Positions 48,096 to 60,505 of a stretch of 64,000 nt of DNA are shown here, one piece after another. A program made the translations under genes and the position numbers. Location of the stretch: assembly GCA_010093705.1 (NCBI GenBank), contig MU006089.1, forward strand, positions 1,594,486-1,658,485, in the 5' to 3' direction. How positions within the stretch are numbered: position 1 is the first letter of the stretch; each line of letters starts with the position of its first letter. The notes under the pieces were generated by a model. The model was not told the DNA's origin, ran no database searches, and saw only the letters and a program-made list of their open reading frames with translations. This stretch comes from Patellaria atrata CBS 101060. Lineage: Eukaryota; Ascomycota; Dothideomycetes; Patellariales; Patellariaceae.

Positions 48096-51000
48096 TCACA
48101 TGTAAAGTGATGCTGTCGCACATATATCACGCTTAATCATCTCCTGGCAGGTTTGCATCTTTGTGAACAGCGTCGGATCCCCTATGATCCTCGCCGCATT
48201 CTTAACCTCTCGACAAGTCTCATCTAATCGTGTAATGACACGGACGATTGTTCCCTCCATAACGTCTGTCAAGTCTGTGATGCGGTTGAAGGACATGCCG
48301 CGAGCCCACTCGTACACAACTTCGACCATACCAAACCGAGGTCGACTTACAAAGTCATTGGAGTCGTCCGCAGATAGGATGACCTGATGCAGTGTCTGTA
48401 TGCTATTGACCTTTTCGGATATCTCTACGATCTTTGCTTGACCTCTCTCCAAGGCTGCATTTAAGGTTGGGGTAATGTCAGTCTTTTCCTGGAATACAAA
48501 TGCTGAGAGCAAAGCGACGATTTCTTCAGGCTCATATTCTGCAAGAACATTCTCCAGGACCAATTCAGTGAGTACTAATTCATCGGCAGAGTGTATCTAA
48601 ATAGTTATCATGTTAGTACCTGACGATGTTAGGTTTTGGGTTTTTGTTGGGGTTAGTTCTACCTCGCAAGCTACTTTGCCTTTGAGCTCTACTCTTGATT
48701 TTTCGTCAATGAAACCAAGGTCCTTCAGTACCGATATGCGTTGCTCATAATCAGGCAACAATTGGAGATTTTGATCCGACATCAGCTGACGGAGTTGAGT
48801 GATGTTTTCTTTGATCAGCCATTCATCGTGTTGCATGGCAAACTATGGGGTAAACGTGGAGTTAGCGTGGTAATTTCATTTAAATGCATATCAATATATG
48901 ATGACCCACATGCTGCTGGAACTTTGGGCATCGAAGACATTCTCGACTTTGGGCTTTGTCGGCCTCCCTGCTCCGTTCGTCTAGTATATTGCGGAATGAT
49001 AATTCTTTAATCAGGCGCCAATCGAGTTCATCCCAATCGGTGTACTTCCAGGATTTACACAGTGGGATCAATTGGTCTTCGGCGACCTTTAACGCTTCTG
49101 GATCGTTCTCAGTCAGTTCCACTTCTCAGTCCCGTGTTTTAAGGAACCATACCTTGTCTATCCTTGGAGATCTTCTGTGGTTGTGGACACTTGATGCTAG
49201 TCCGTGTAACACACTCCACGTCGCTCAGGCGCACGATTGATTCCTTCAGCCTCATCTCGGAAAACTTATTGGGTAACGGCGAAAACATGTGCCCAAATTC
49301 AGGAAGATAAGGCAGCACGTCGCTGGGGCTACGCTTTTCGCTAGCGCTGATCTCCAGGACGTGGAGAACAGGATCAACACCTCTACTAACGCCTTCTCGA
49401 AGAAGAATGCTTACTGCACGAATGCCATCCTAAAGCAATGTGAGCAAGGATCGTCGGACTCCGCATCACGGTCATACCTTTTTGTACACTATCAGTCTTC
49501 GTACGTTGAACATGCGTCGGCCGACAGGAGATGCAAGGACAGCAAGGTGTAGCTCAGCGGTCAGTCGCTTCCAGTTCATGCAAGCCTGGTGGCAAACCTC
49601 TAGGTCGATGTCACAAATGTCACATGCTTCTCTCTTGATCTTCTCCAGGTCTGCTTCGGAAATTTTAACGGCTTTCTCGTGTTCGGGCAACAGGGCTTGA
49701 GTGGCATTCTCGCTGAAGCTGCGCTTGATCATCTCCTCGATTTTCAATGCTTCCACCCTAAGTAGGTTAAGAATCATATTGTAGGTTAGCCTGAATTGCG
49801 AGCGTAGCTTTGTCGGATCTCCGAGAATCATCTGTCGTAAGGTCCCTGCTGGAGGTGCTTCGTCCGCCCCAGGCGTAACTATGATGACTGAGCCAACTGA
49901 GTCAAGCCCTCTGCGTCCAGCTCTACCTGCCATTTGCGTGTACTCGCCAGGTAATAGGTCACGGAATCCACGTCCATCATGTTTACGGTATCCTGAAAAC
50001 ACAACTGTCCTTGTTGGTAGATTCAGGCCCATCGCAAAGGTCTCCGTAGCAAAGAGTACCTTGACCAATGTCTTTGCGAATAGTATCTCGACCATCTCTT
50101 TTACTATTGGTAGCATTCCTCCATGATGTACAGCAATTCCTCGAGCCAGTAGTTCTCGCAATCGTCGAATTTGTGGTAATACTCGATCCTCTGGCTTTAG
50201 ACGGGCAATGGATTTCTCAATTAACATGTGAATTGCGCTCTTTTCCGTTGCTGTGCAGTAGTCTAGGTTCGACAATGCATCGGCATTTTCCTCGCACCGT
50301 TTCTTAGAGAAGACAAAGATACAGGCCGGAAGAAGCTCCTCTTTGCGAAGATGTTGAATAAGGTGAACCCAGATATTGCGATCTTGCGCAGCTGTTGTTC
50401 TTCCACCTCCTCGTCCTGTTCGCGCAATATTACCTCGGCCTCGTTGTTGAGTCCCAGTACCCCTTTGAGTCCCACCTCGTTGAGCTCCACCTCGTTGTTG
50501 GCCTCCTCTTTGTTGACCTCCCCTTTGCTGACCTCCTCTTTGCTGACCTCCACGTTGAGTTGTCGTACCTCGCCCAGAGTTTTGGCCTCCCCCCCGTGAA
50601 CTTTGTGCATCTTCAACCGCTGGTGGTTTTACCTTATCTTTGCCGGTGATAGCATCATTTGCGTCCTTCCATCCAGATTCTATGAACTTTTTGTCAGCAG
50701 AAACAATCTTGTACATAGCTTTGTTTGCCCAAAGATAGTGTTCAAGCGGGACAGGACGTTTCGGTGTAGAGATGACGTAGATGTCCTTTTTCTTCGTCCT
50801 GCCAACCCACGAAGCGAATTCGTACGTATTTGGAACTGTAGCAGAAAGTAAAATAAGAGTAACATGCTCCGGCAGCATAATAATGACTTCTTCCCAAACT
50901 ACACCACGTTCTAGGTCATTGACATAGTGCACTTCGTCAAATATGACGAATTCTACGTCGCGGATAAGATCTGCTCCCCGATATAGCATACTTCTTAGAA

Positions 51001-52231
51001 TTTCCGTAGTCATGATCAAACAGCTCGCTTCCGGTCTAATTTGCACGTCCCCAGTGAGGATTCCCACATCGTCAAATTCGTTGCGGAAGTCCCGAAACTT
51101 CTGATTACTTAGAGCCTTGATTGGAGATGTGTATATAGCTTTTGTCATATGTTTCGCGGCAAGCGCAATAGCATACTCTGCAACAACAGTCTTGCCTGCG
51201 GATGTATGTGCAGCAACGAAAACGGAGTCACCATTTTCAAGATGATAAACGGCTTCTTTTTGAAACGTATCCAGTTCGAAAGGCCAAACTCTAGCCATTT
51301 CTGGAACCAACTCCTTGAAATTCATGATTTCTCGGTTGATATCAACCATGTGAGCCCATTCTCGACCGCCGCGTCTTGCAGATGATGATAATAATGGGCC
51401 GCGAGGAGCAAGAGCCGGGAACTCGACTGGAAGAAGACTGTCGATGTCTTCATCTCCTGTTTTCGTCTCGTCTGCAGCATCATCGCCGTCTAAAATAGGG
51501 TAATCATTGAGTTCTTGACCGTCCAAGTCATTGGTCGTTGTCGCTGGCTGGGGTTCCTCGTGCAGAGCCTTCTCAACATCATCAAATATACTTGGATCAA
51601 GTGTTGATTTCTTCTTGAAGTCAATTCCACGAGAAAACCCCGGCGGTACTTCCAGAAGTCCACCCTCAACTCCAAAGTCAATGACTCGTTTTAGCCCATT
51701 CTTCTTCTGTGCACGTTCTTTTTCCAATCGTTGTAATGCTTCATCCTCAAGTGCAGCTACTGCTTCTACCCCATCAAGTCCTCCAGGCGCGAATGGGAAG
51801 AATCCTGCTGCTCCCCGTACAAAATCGGCTCGATTGGCAGGTTTACGTAATAATGAAGTCGAATTCTTAGCATTCGCACTACTAGAAGGAACAGTGACTT
51901 CTTTATAGCCAGTTACTCGGCCCTCCAAGCCTTCTCGGGTGAAACGAATGATTGTGCGGGTTTGCGTCGGCGCGATGTCGAATAGGTCGATATACCTGGT
52001 GGGAGCATCCCATCGTTGCTGAAACTCATTGAGCCAACGAACACTGAAAGAAGTAGATGGGGTAAGTAATTCTTGTTTCAGAGAATCCTTGAGCTCTTCC
52101 TTGGACCTTCGCGTACGTTTTCGGGGCCTCTGTTCAGAAAGATGTGAATCTATGTCCCATTCCGATGATTGCTCGTCCCCCTCCGAAGCCTTGAGGCGTA
52201 TCTTACTTAATGCTTCTGCGAGACCATCCAT
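48096..52231 (-). CDS. ski2: Ski2-type DExH RNA helicase of the Ski complex
   Basis: Complement of 48096..48596, 48663..48842, 48910..49121, 49153..49429, 49478..52231, giving 1,307 aa. Ski2 is the helicase of the cytoplasmic Ski complex that feeds mRNA to the exosome. Motifs: AAHTSAGKTVVAEYA (I), YTSPIKALSNQKF (Ia), FDEVHYVND (II, DEVH), LLSATVPN (III), ATETFAMGLNLPT (V), QMAGRAGRRGLD (VI). The C-terminal part is the rRNA-processing arch/DSHCT region with MEGTIVRVITRLDE. A QRGGQ-repeat insert lies near residues 555-600, between the two RecA-like domains. One junction (49122..49152) needs a 31-nt intron, shorter than any other here; without it the frame hits TAA. That spot may be an indel or a misread splice. 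Confidence 0.9.
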
Positions 52232-52620
52232 CTGTATGGTATGAAAAGCGCCCCCAAGCGCATGCGGGGAGTATGTAGAGTTTGTGGAAGTGCTAATATG
52301 TAAATATGAAGTTAGATGACGTCGTCCCGCGGCAACGAATAACGTTAGATTTGGATGGATAAGCTTAAATGTGTGGCCGCGACCTAAACGTGATCGACAG
52401 GTACAGCAAAAAGGTACTGTAACTAGATTGGGTTGATCAGGCCACTAACAGTCAATACTCATAATTTTATATGGTACTAGAGTAGGTAACAAATAACGAG
52501 GTCATTCAATGTTTCATAATTTTCATCTCCATGAGCCCAACCGTCTCTAAAATCTGCTGATCACAGATCAAACCAAGGAAAACACCGCGCTATGCAAATG
52601 AACAGAATCAATAACTCAGT
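52232..52620. other. Intergenic, ski2 promoter and csm3 3' end
   Basis: 389 bp between two genes on the minus strand. No motif, repeat or small gene recognised. Confidence 0.5.
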
Positions 52621-53548
52621 TTACCAAGGATCATCCATGCTTGCCAGAATTCCCATCTCATCATCGAAATTCTCCTCTGACGGAGGACTCTGCGCTGACT
52701 GAAATCCTTTGTTCAAAGTTGGGACAGCTGTTGGGTCATTTCCCCACGTATCCTCCGCTAGTAGAGCATCTAACTCGTCTTCGTCTGGCCCCGCTGAAGG
52801 TATACCGTTTATATCCGCATTCTTATCTTGCATAGAAGTACTTCTATCACCATCCATGCCAGGATCTAATGCTCCAGACACGAGTGGTTCTGGACTGCGT
52901 ACACCATCTCTTGATATATCTTCGTTATTCTCCTTTTCGACATCCTCGTCTTCTGATGCTTGTATAGGCTTCCCTTCGTCAATCCACTGTTTCCTCATGA
53001 TTTGTAGTTGCTTGCTATGCCCCAATTTTTCTATCATCAAAAGACCGTCCGCAAATTTAGCTCGTGGGTAGAGATCGTCAAGCCATAACTGATAAGTATT
53101 CAAGAGTCGAGCGACGTCCGTGAACTAAATCCAAACTCTTGTTGTTAGAATACCATATTGAAAGAGATCAAACACAAAAGTACCTCGTGCCCTTTACCGC
53201 GAAACTTTAAGCGGTCTTTCGAAATCTTTCGCAGCTTCGGTATACCTGCTGGAGATAGTAATCTGATCGCAAGACCATGAGTTAAGTAGATATTCCCCAT
53301 GGACAGATATTGGGTAGCGGGACAAACCTCGAAATATCAAGCTTCGCAGTAGGTTGCCTCTTCTTTGTAATTGTGATCTCCTTGTCAATGCCCAAATTTG
53401 CGGTAGCATTTTGGGAGGCTATATCATCTGTAGATTTTCGGATGGGAATCACTTTTGATGGTGCATCCAAGTCCCTGAAAACCGCGTCCATCATCTCATC
53501 GTCATATTCGTCAAGCCCATCTCGTTCGGCGATGATCCCGGGTGCCAT
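52621..53548 (-). CDS. csm3: Csm3/Swi3 replication fork protection subunit
   Basis: Complement of 52621..53124, 53184..53262, 53328..53548, giving 267 aa. Csm3 pairs with Tof1 to stabilise stalled replication forks and support checkpoint signalling and cohesion in the nucleus. The ATG at 53548 gives MAPGIIAERDGLDEYDDE; an upstream TTG in frame is not a credible start. The family block runs across the exons: RLLSPAGIPKLRK, KFRGKGHEFTDVARLLNTYQ, LWLDDLYPRAKFADGLLMIEKLGH, MRKQWIDEGKP. The C-terminus is acidic and disordered and ends in FDDEMGILASMDDPW, a short conserved-looking acidic motif. Confidence 0.92.
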
Positions 53549-54170
53549 GTTGAATTCAATTATCTTCGTAGTCTCAATCAATATGGTCGATTATCAACTT
53601 GTAGTCGGTGTATGAGACTTTCTTTGAGACGATAAAAGCATATGGTGCAACTGACGCGAGGCGCGACTCCATCGCGACCGAGGTGGATGTTTTGCTTAGT
53701 AAAATCACGCTAGTGGGGCTCTAAAAGATTTAAGGTGTGGCTTAACTGTCCATGGCAACCTTGGCAATCTAGAGGCACCTCCACGAAAGAGCTCACCTAG
53801 TAACGTCGTCAAGAGCAGGTTCTACTTTATCATTATTGAATTTGCTTGATAATATGATTGCTTCAATGGGCTGCTCAGGTATTATTCATCTATGTCCTCA
53901 CTGATCCCACTTCATCTACTCTCCGACCGACTCCGCTCCAACTCCACTTAGCTCAAACCTTAACTACGTGGTGAAGAGAAAAGAGATCGCGCAAACCACA
54001 TCGGGCAAGGAAATCCACAGGTCGGGCTTCCAACAGATAGTTACTCTTACTGCTCAAGGAATCTTTATTGACTGGGTCCGTCTTAGCAAAACGGCGATAT
54101 TGCGCAATACCTTACTGGACAATTGGAAGAAGGGAAGGATTTGGAAATAGTTTAAGGAGACAGACGTACA
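53549..54170. promoter_or_regulatory. Divergent promoter region, csm3 / THOC1
   Basis: 622 bp between divergent start codons. Small open frames in it have no recognisable content. I see no named regulatory element. Confidence 0.45.
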
Positions 54171-56422
54171 ATGGCAATTCAAGTCATGCCTTCTGTTGGC
54201 GCTGCAACAGAAAGAATTCAGGAACTTCTTAGAAAGGCGCAAACGATCAAGAAGTCGTCAACAATTGACCCTCCTCTTCCAGCTGCGGAATTTAGTGGAC
54301 CCAATGGGCTTTATCTTGGAGAACATGTTGGGGATAGAAGTAGTCAGTATGCTGTTATTGAGACCGCTGCAAGAAGTTGCTTATACGAATTTGTGGTGAG
54401 TGAGGTTCTCTACACCCTTTTTTGATTTATTCTAACTTGATAGGCCTCAAGAACGATTGACCAGCCCTCATTCGTGGAAGTATGGAATCTGTTAGACATA
54501 GTTCAAATATGCGGAGACAATGGTATAAACACTCCCAATGTTCTTCAAAGCACCCTTCTGATAATGAAAGGGCAATGCGATGGTGCCTTAGTATTATGGC
54601 TTGTTGAAGAGCTGCTTGATAGCCAAAGTATAGATGGCTGCAGAATCGTTTTCAACTACCTAGAATCGAGGAGGGAACGCATAATAGCGGTAAACCTTCC
54701 AGTTCATGGCTGATAACTGATCCTTCTCACTGACTCCTCATAGAAAGACTTTTTGAAGAACAAGAATCTGATTGTACTACGCTCATGCAATGAGCTGCTT
54801 CGTCGCCTATCCCGCGCCGAGGATGCTGTCTTCTGTGGTCGCGTTTTCATCTTCCTCTTCCAGAGCTTTCCACTTGGTGATAAAAGTTCCGTGAATCTCC
54901 GTGGAGAATTCCATGTTGAGAACGTGACAACTTTTGAAGATACTAGACCTGAGTCTACCACTCACGACGATGTTATGGATGTCGACTCCAAACCCTTAGA
55001 AAGTGTTCTTTCTGCCGAAAAGATCGAGAAGGGTACGTCCTCTGAGGTACCTACAGTTACAGTCAATGCGAGCGATACGGCAGGTAGTGTGATACATAAT
55101 AAAGATACAAAAGATGCTAGTAACAAGACTTTGGACGCTGACACTCTATACCCGAGATTCTGGGCCTTGCAACATGCTTTCTCGAACCCACCATTATTAT
55201 TTTCTCAGGAATATCTTGAAGGATTCAAATCTGGGCTCGAAACTACGCTGGCAAAGTTTATGGAAGTACCAAAGATCATACAGGCCAAAGCTAACGATTC
55301 CAAGAAAGGCACGAAGAGGAATCATACGGAAATGCGTGATGATTTCGCAAGTACCTTCAATCCAAAGTATTTGACTAGCAAGGACCTGTTCATCCTAGAG
55401 GTTGGTGGTATGATGTATTTTCTTGAAAGTCACTTGGGCTAACGGAGGCGTAGTTGAGTGATTTGGCCTTCCAGAGGAATATTCTGGTTCAGGCCCTAAT
55501 AGTTCTAGATTTCCTTCTCTCTCTATCGGAGAGGTCGAAGGAGAGGCTTTCAGGAGTGACTCAACAAAAGGCATTGCAATATCCATTCACCCTGAGTAAG
55601 GAAGATGTAAGTGGCAATGATTTGACACTCACTATCGCTTATCTGCTTACTGTTACACTAGACCGCATGGACGTTGGGCATGAAGGACGAGATCGCAAGA
55701 TACCTCAACAAAGTGTCAGCGCGGGACGCGCGCGAACGTGAGGGGCCAATATATCATCGCATGGTCGATACGGTTCTCTCGCGGGACAAAAATTGGGTAC
55801 GATGGAAGCTCGAGAATTGCCCGGGAATCAAACAACAGCCAGCTAGCGCCCAAGAATTCATAGATGCTAAGACGGGAGCAGAAAGAGTCTGTGCTACTAA
55901 GCGCTTGCGGGCGACGCCCATGGGATCAGTTGACTTGGGGTTTCTCGTTGATAGTGATATTGCAAACGGGATGGACAGATTGAAAGGGCCTGATAGGTAA
56001 GTTTCATATCTGGAGTAAAGGAAGGCGTTCGGGTTTACTGAGATACTCGTAGATATTCATTGCCGGAGGCGGAATCTTTCATCAAAGGGATCGCAGGGGA
56101 TGACTTAGATTTAGAGATGGCAGTGGACGAAAAGGAGAAGGAGAGTCTGCAGGAAGCTAAGGTCAGTAAGACGTGGAGAACCTTACGCATAGCATACAAG
56201 ACCAAACTGGGCATGTTCGACAAGATCGATGACGGCAAAGCATTGCAACGCCTCTTTCAACCGGAGGCGATGGAAGAGGCAGTGAGAGACGAAGACGGCA
56301 ACGAAGCTGCAGCGGAAGGCAGGGTTAATAATTCCGTGGCTGAACAGACAGGCCAGCAGGAGGAACAACGGGCCGACCGAGCATCAGAGACACTAGAAGC
56401 TCGGGTCGAAGCAGGAACCTGA
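54171..56422 (+). CDS. hpr1: THO complex subunit 1 (THOC1/Hpr1)
   Basis: Exons 54171..54395, 54444..54689, 54744..55400, 55454..55606, 55662..55996, 56053..56422, giving 661 aa. THO couples transcription elongation to mRNP packaging and nuclear export. The helical N-terminal half holds ELLRKAQTIKK, IVLRSCNELLRRLSR, FCGRVFIFLFQSFPLGDKS (hallmark of the family), YPRFWALQHAFSNPP and SDLAFQRNILVQALIVLDFLL. Then come IARYLNKVSARDA and VLSRDKNWVRWKLENCP. The C-terminus has an acidic/Glu-Gln-rich tail. The third intron starts GTTGGT rather than the common GTAAGT/GTATGT; only phase 0 at that point keeps the frame. Confidence 0.92.
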
Positions 56423-59400
56423 TGAAGCATCCTCAACATGAAGCCTTCTAAGGGAATGCGCGCCTGTTTGAATGTACATATTAGTACATACAAATACAGG
56501 CGATAACTGAAACAGTACAGCGATGAAGTGGGGGGAGAACGAGCGCCCCTTTTTGTACGTCAACACCGTTTGTTCGTAGTAGTAGTAGTAGTAGTAGTGG
56601 CAAGATGCAGCAGCAGGAACAGGACATCTTGCAGCGAACTAATAATGACTCGATTGAAAAACCGTTTATTCACATAGTGTAAGATCGGGGGAGACTTTTT
56701 TGATGTTCTGCATAGCCCTACGAAAAGAGCTCTGCAAATCGGCTCCTTCGTTGCAAATCTTCCGCCAGTGGATGTTTCGTGTATTGTACAAAGTACTTAT
56801 TACCTTGAACAGCTGTACTGTACTGTACTGTATACGCAAGAGAGATGAGAAGGGGAGTGAGCAGCACCGGTGGCGCCCCCGGCCCGCAGTCCAAAATTCT
56901 TCCATCATTTTCTGCCGTACCATACAACAGGCACCAACAACACCAAAAGTCAGCAGGCTGTCACAGTAACCTGTGTGCCTGTGTGCTACGCTCTGTAACG
57001 TCTCGCTTCTCTTGACAGCAACCTAAAGTCTTCCCCAGCAGACCAGCTATGGCGCTTGCTAAGGGACAGGCTGCAGGTGGTAGATCGTTAGAACTTCCGC
57101 GTTCAGCTGTCCTGCCTCTGTGCCCAACCAACGACCAACGAAAGCCAACAATTCCCAATGAAGATGGCCGCATCCGTTGCATGGTGAACAAGGTCTGCTC
57201 ACGCTCTGATTGCCGGCAGAACTCAGAGGAAAGATCAGACCCCAAGGAGATCCAAGGTAACCTTAACCCGTCCAAGCCTTTGAACCCGCAACCAAATTCA
57301 GCCTGTCTGGCTAACTATCCAATTGTCTTTGTCACGAAACATCAGAAAGAAGAAAGGTAATAATCAAAAGTTACCCAACGGTTGAGTTCGTACGCTCGAA
57401 GAGTCTTGTTCATGCTTACCTTTACAATCCTAGTACAGTACAGCCAACGCATCCCGTCCACTCAGCTCTCAAAACGAGTTAAAAGACTTGATAAAATACG
57501 GTTCTAAGGTACGTGTGGTACAGTACAATAGAACTAACAGCAAGTCCCAAGTACACTTAACTGTGCCTGGCGAAACCTAGTTATATCAGTCAGTAATAAT
57601 TTCCGCGTCAGAGAGCGTCACCCTTCATTTCCTGCAGCTCCAACGCTCGCGAGGCTCTCCATGTTTTCGGCGGACATGCGAGGCAGCGGATGCCTATATC
57701 ACGAGCGTTATACGCTCAATAGTCTTCGCCAAGATGAAAGACCTGAAAGGTTTCACGGGCAAAGGTTTTTTTTTCAAGCGGAGCGAAACAACCAGCGTCT
57801 CTTGATTCTCCATCTTTGACGCATTTCGCATTTTCCGTTATTCGAAGGGATCCGAACTTGAATCACAAGTTAGGAAATTCAATCTATAACTATTTCCTTT
57901 TTGGTCTTACTCGCGTTTACAGCATAAATTTCCTTAAGTTTTACCGCGTATGCAAAAGATCACCCCCCCCCCGTCTCAACGCTCTCCGATCCGGCTCTTG
58001 CACACTCGCTTTCTGAGTGTTTCGGAGCTCTTGCGTGCCTCCATTCCCAGCTGCTGATCATTTCGATAATGTCCATCAAAAACGCCCAGGGCAGGGGATT
58101 GCATACAGCCATCTGCAGCGATCATGACGAGTAGCAGATCGCCCCTGCAGCAAGGTTCAGTGGAAATTGCATCCGTCTGAATTCAGGATTCCCGCTGTGC
58201 TCCACGATGAGTTTCCCGCATTTTATTTCGCGGACTGTGAGCATCTGGCATGGACTGGTGCGTGGACTGGAAAGCACACTGCCAATCTGGCACGTCTGGC
58301 AGCCAAAAGATGCACTTACTGGCAAGTGTTAGCAGCATACGGGCACCCAGCACGCTTAGCTTTTTGGACCCCTGAACGGCGTATAAAGCGCCGATCCTGG
58401 ATGTGCCAGATATGGTCACGTTCCTTGCCTCTGACAAGTTAGCCTACAATTCGACTTGCTTCTTCTTCGCGAACGTCGAGAGTCTTCCAGAAGGGTACAT
58501 TTTGCCGGAGCGGGCCGAAGACCATTCACCGTTGGATCTTGATCGCTTTTGACACTAGATCTGTAGGCACAGAGAGGCTACCGTGATAACCGTCCTAGCG
58601 TTGCGGACGTTTTTGCAGGCAAGAATAACCTGCCGCCAAACCGCTGAGTCGCTGACTACCATGAACGATTTGTGCATACACTTCAAAGCTCTAGTCTAGG
58701 GTTCGAAAAAAGAATCCTTGCGCAAAATCGCATGAGGTCTCTCTTATTGACTTTCTGCTGGTCTGTCTACGAATGCGAGTAACCCCCCCTGGGTTCACGA
58801 TATCTCCTGCTCTGGTAGCATGTGGCGTCCGCCACTGAAACCCACCTCCTCTAATGGTGGGTGTAGAGATGGAATCCGACGCTCAGGCCTTAGCCGTTAC
58901 GGTTCTTACGAAACACCTATTCCACAGGTACAGGATTAATGTCCAGACTCTCCTTAAAGTGGCCAGGCGGGGGATGACAGGAACAGCGGAAAAGCAGGAT
59001 GATCACTTGGCAAGCAAGCCGGAAGAAAAGTGCGAAAGTGTCATGTCCAACGCACCTTTTTCACCACCCCGCAACAAGCGTTGCCGAGTCTTGACTTTCT
59101 TTCAAACATGGGAAGACCTTGTGAACCCTGTTGCTTGCTTGCCGGTCGAAAAGCTCAAGGGCTCAAGGAGTAGTCAAGGGCTGTTGTGGGTTACTTGGTG
59201 GGCTGTTGTGGAGGCGCCAATAACAGTTGACATGCATCAACGCTCTTCCTGTCCTGAGCGCCACAGATCAGGCAGAGCTACTTGGACAACTTGGTCCTCA
59301 CTTTGCTTCCTTTCCTTTGGTCCTCTTGTTTTCCACGCTAGCTCTATTCTAGGATCAATCACGCTTTAGTCCCTTATGCTTCTTCGCGAACGGCGACCAC

Positions 59401-60505
59401 ACCCAAAGCTTCAACGCCATCTGTGATTCGCCCCTCTTGCATATCCGCTCCCTACAGTCCACCTTGGTCCCCTCTTGGATGCCGTCCCGAGGTACCGCAC
59501 CCTTGTGTCTATCTACCACTTTGGCCTCTGCCAACGTGGAGAGATTGAAAGAATCAGTCGCGCCCTGGTGTAGTGTAACGAGTCTATCCTGACCCTCTAT
59601 GAACAGGGCAGTCATGGCATTCTCTGAGATGGAGTGAAGCATGTTCATCGGTCCCACCCACGGCGTCTAAACGTCGTCCCTCTCGATTTATCCGGATCTA
59701 CGAATTTATAGTACTGTCAAGCCTCCGATGTATGAACGATCTGTCCTTGTATACCCTTCTCGTTAACGCTGAAGATTCCTCCGCGCAGTTCCCCGGGTGC
59801 CCTGGCGCATGGCCCTGGCGTCATTAGTAGACTATTTGCGATTGACATATCTGAGAGACTAAACCCACTGCTTTTGAAATCTTGTTGTCGACCAGCAGCA
59901 CACCAACTCCTTTGCTGTCGAACTACCTTTCAGGAACCGATACTTATCTATCAAAGGACGATTTGCGCTCGAAGCCTCTCAAACAGAAGCCTCGGTTCAG
60001 ATTACCTTCACCTCCCCCACAGCTTCCAGACAGAGCAAATCCTCCGACGCTCTAAATTCTATTTGAACTACCTGCCGTGCTCGCAAGCATACGCAGCTAC
60101 TACAAGATACCTTAGGGTGCAGATCATAGGCCGTATCAACACCACCAGTAACAAGCCGCAAGACGTCTTTTGACCTCGACTTACAAACCACCCGAAGACT
60201 TGTACTTCAGACTTAAACTTAGGGATCACTCTTTCATTCCTGAATCTTTAGGTTGAGGCTGAACAGTGTCTTCGCCACTAGTGTTGTGGATGCTTTGACC
60301 AACAACCAACTTACGTACATACACCTCGATACATTTCAGGCAGCGTACATCAGCGGGCGTATAGGTTTACGACTGGAACTTGAAGCATTATGTATGTACT
60401 TCTCCGTAATGAATTTACTCTCAAGTATTAACCGCATTGTTCATAGAATAGTGCTTTCTCATTGCTTCGGATACATCTTCTGCACCGTTCTTCGGGTTTT
60501 CGCCA
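56423..60505. other. 4.1-kb gene-free region upstream of the homeobox gene
   Basis: Contains simple repeats: (TAG)n at about 56576-56598 and a CTGTA pentamer run at about 56813-56832, with more GTACAGTAC-like strings up to 57560, and C runs near 57960. Open frames up to 171 codons (58854..59369) show no family or clear codon pattern. The right half is likely the promoter and long 5' leader of the homeobox gene. Confidence 0.5.
56576..56598. repeat. TAG trinucleotide microsatellite
   Basis: About eight consecutive GTA/TAG units just after the THOC1 gene, in presumed 3' flanking sequence. Confidence 0.85.

Noticed and set aside
57049-57360. 103-codon open frame downstream of THOC1
   Set aside because: Overlaps an antisense frame of equal length and has no recognisable family or supporting context.
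58854-59369. 171-codon ATG open frame in the gap before the homeobox gene
   Set aside because: No motif, no signal peptide, irregular composition and no flanking exon that extends it; likely chance, though transcript data could revive it.
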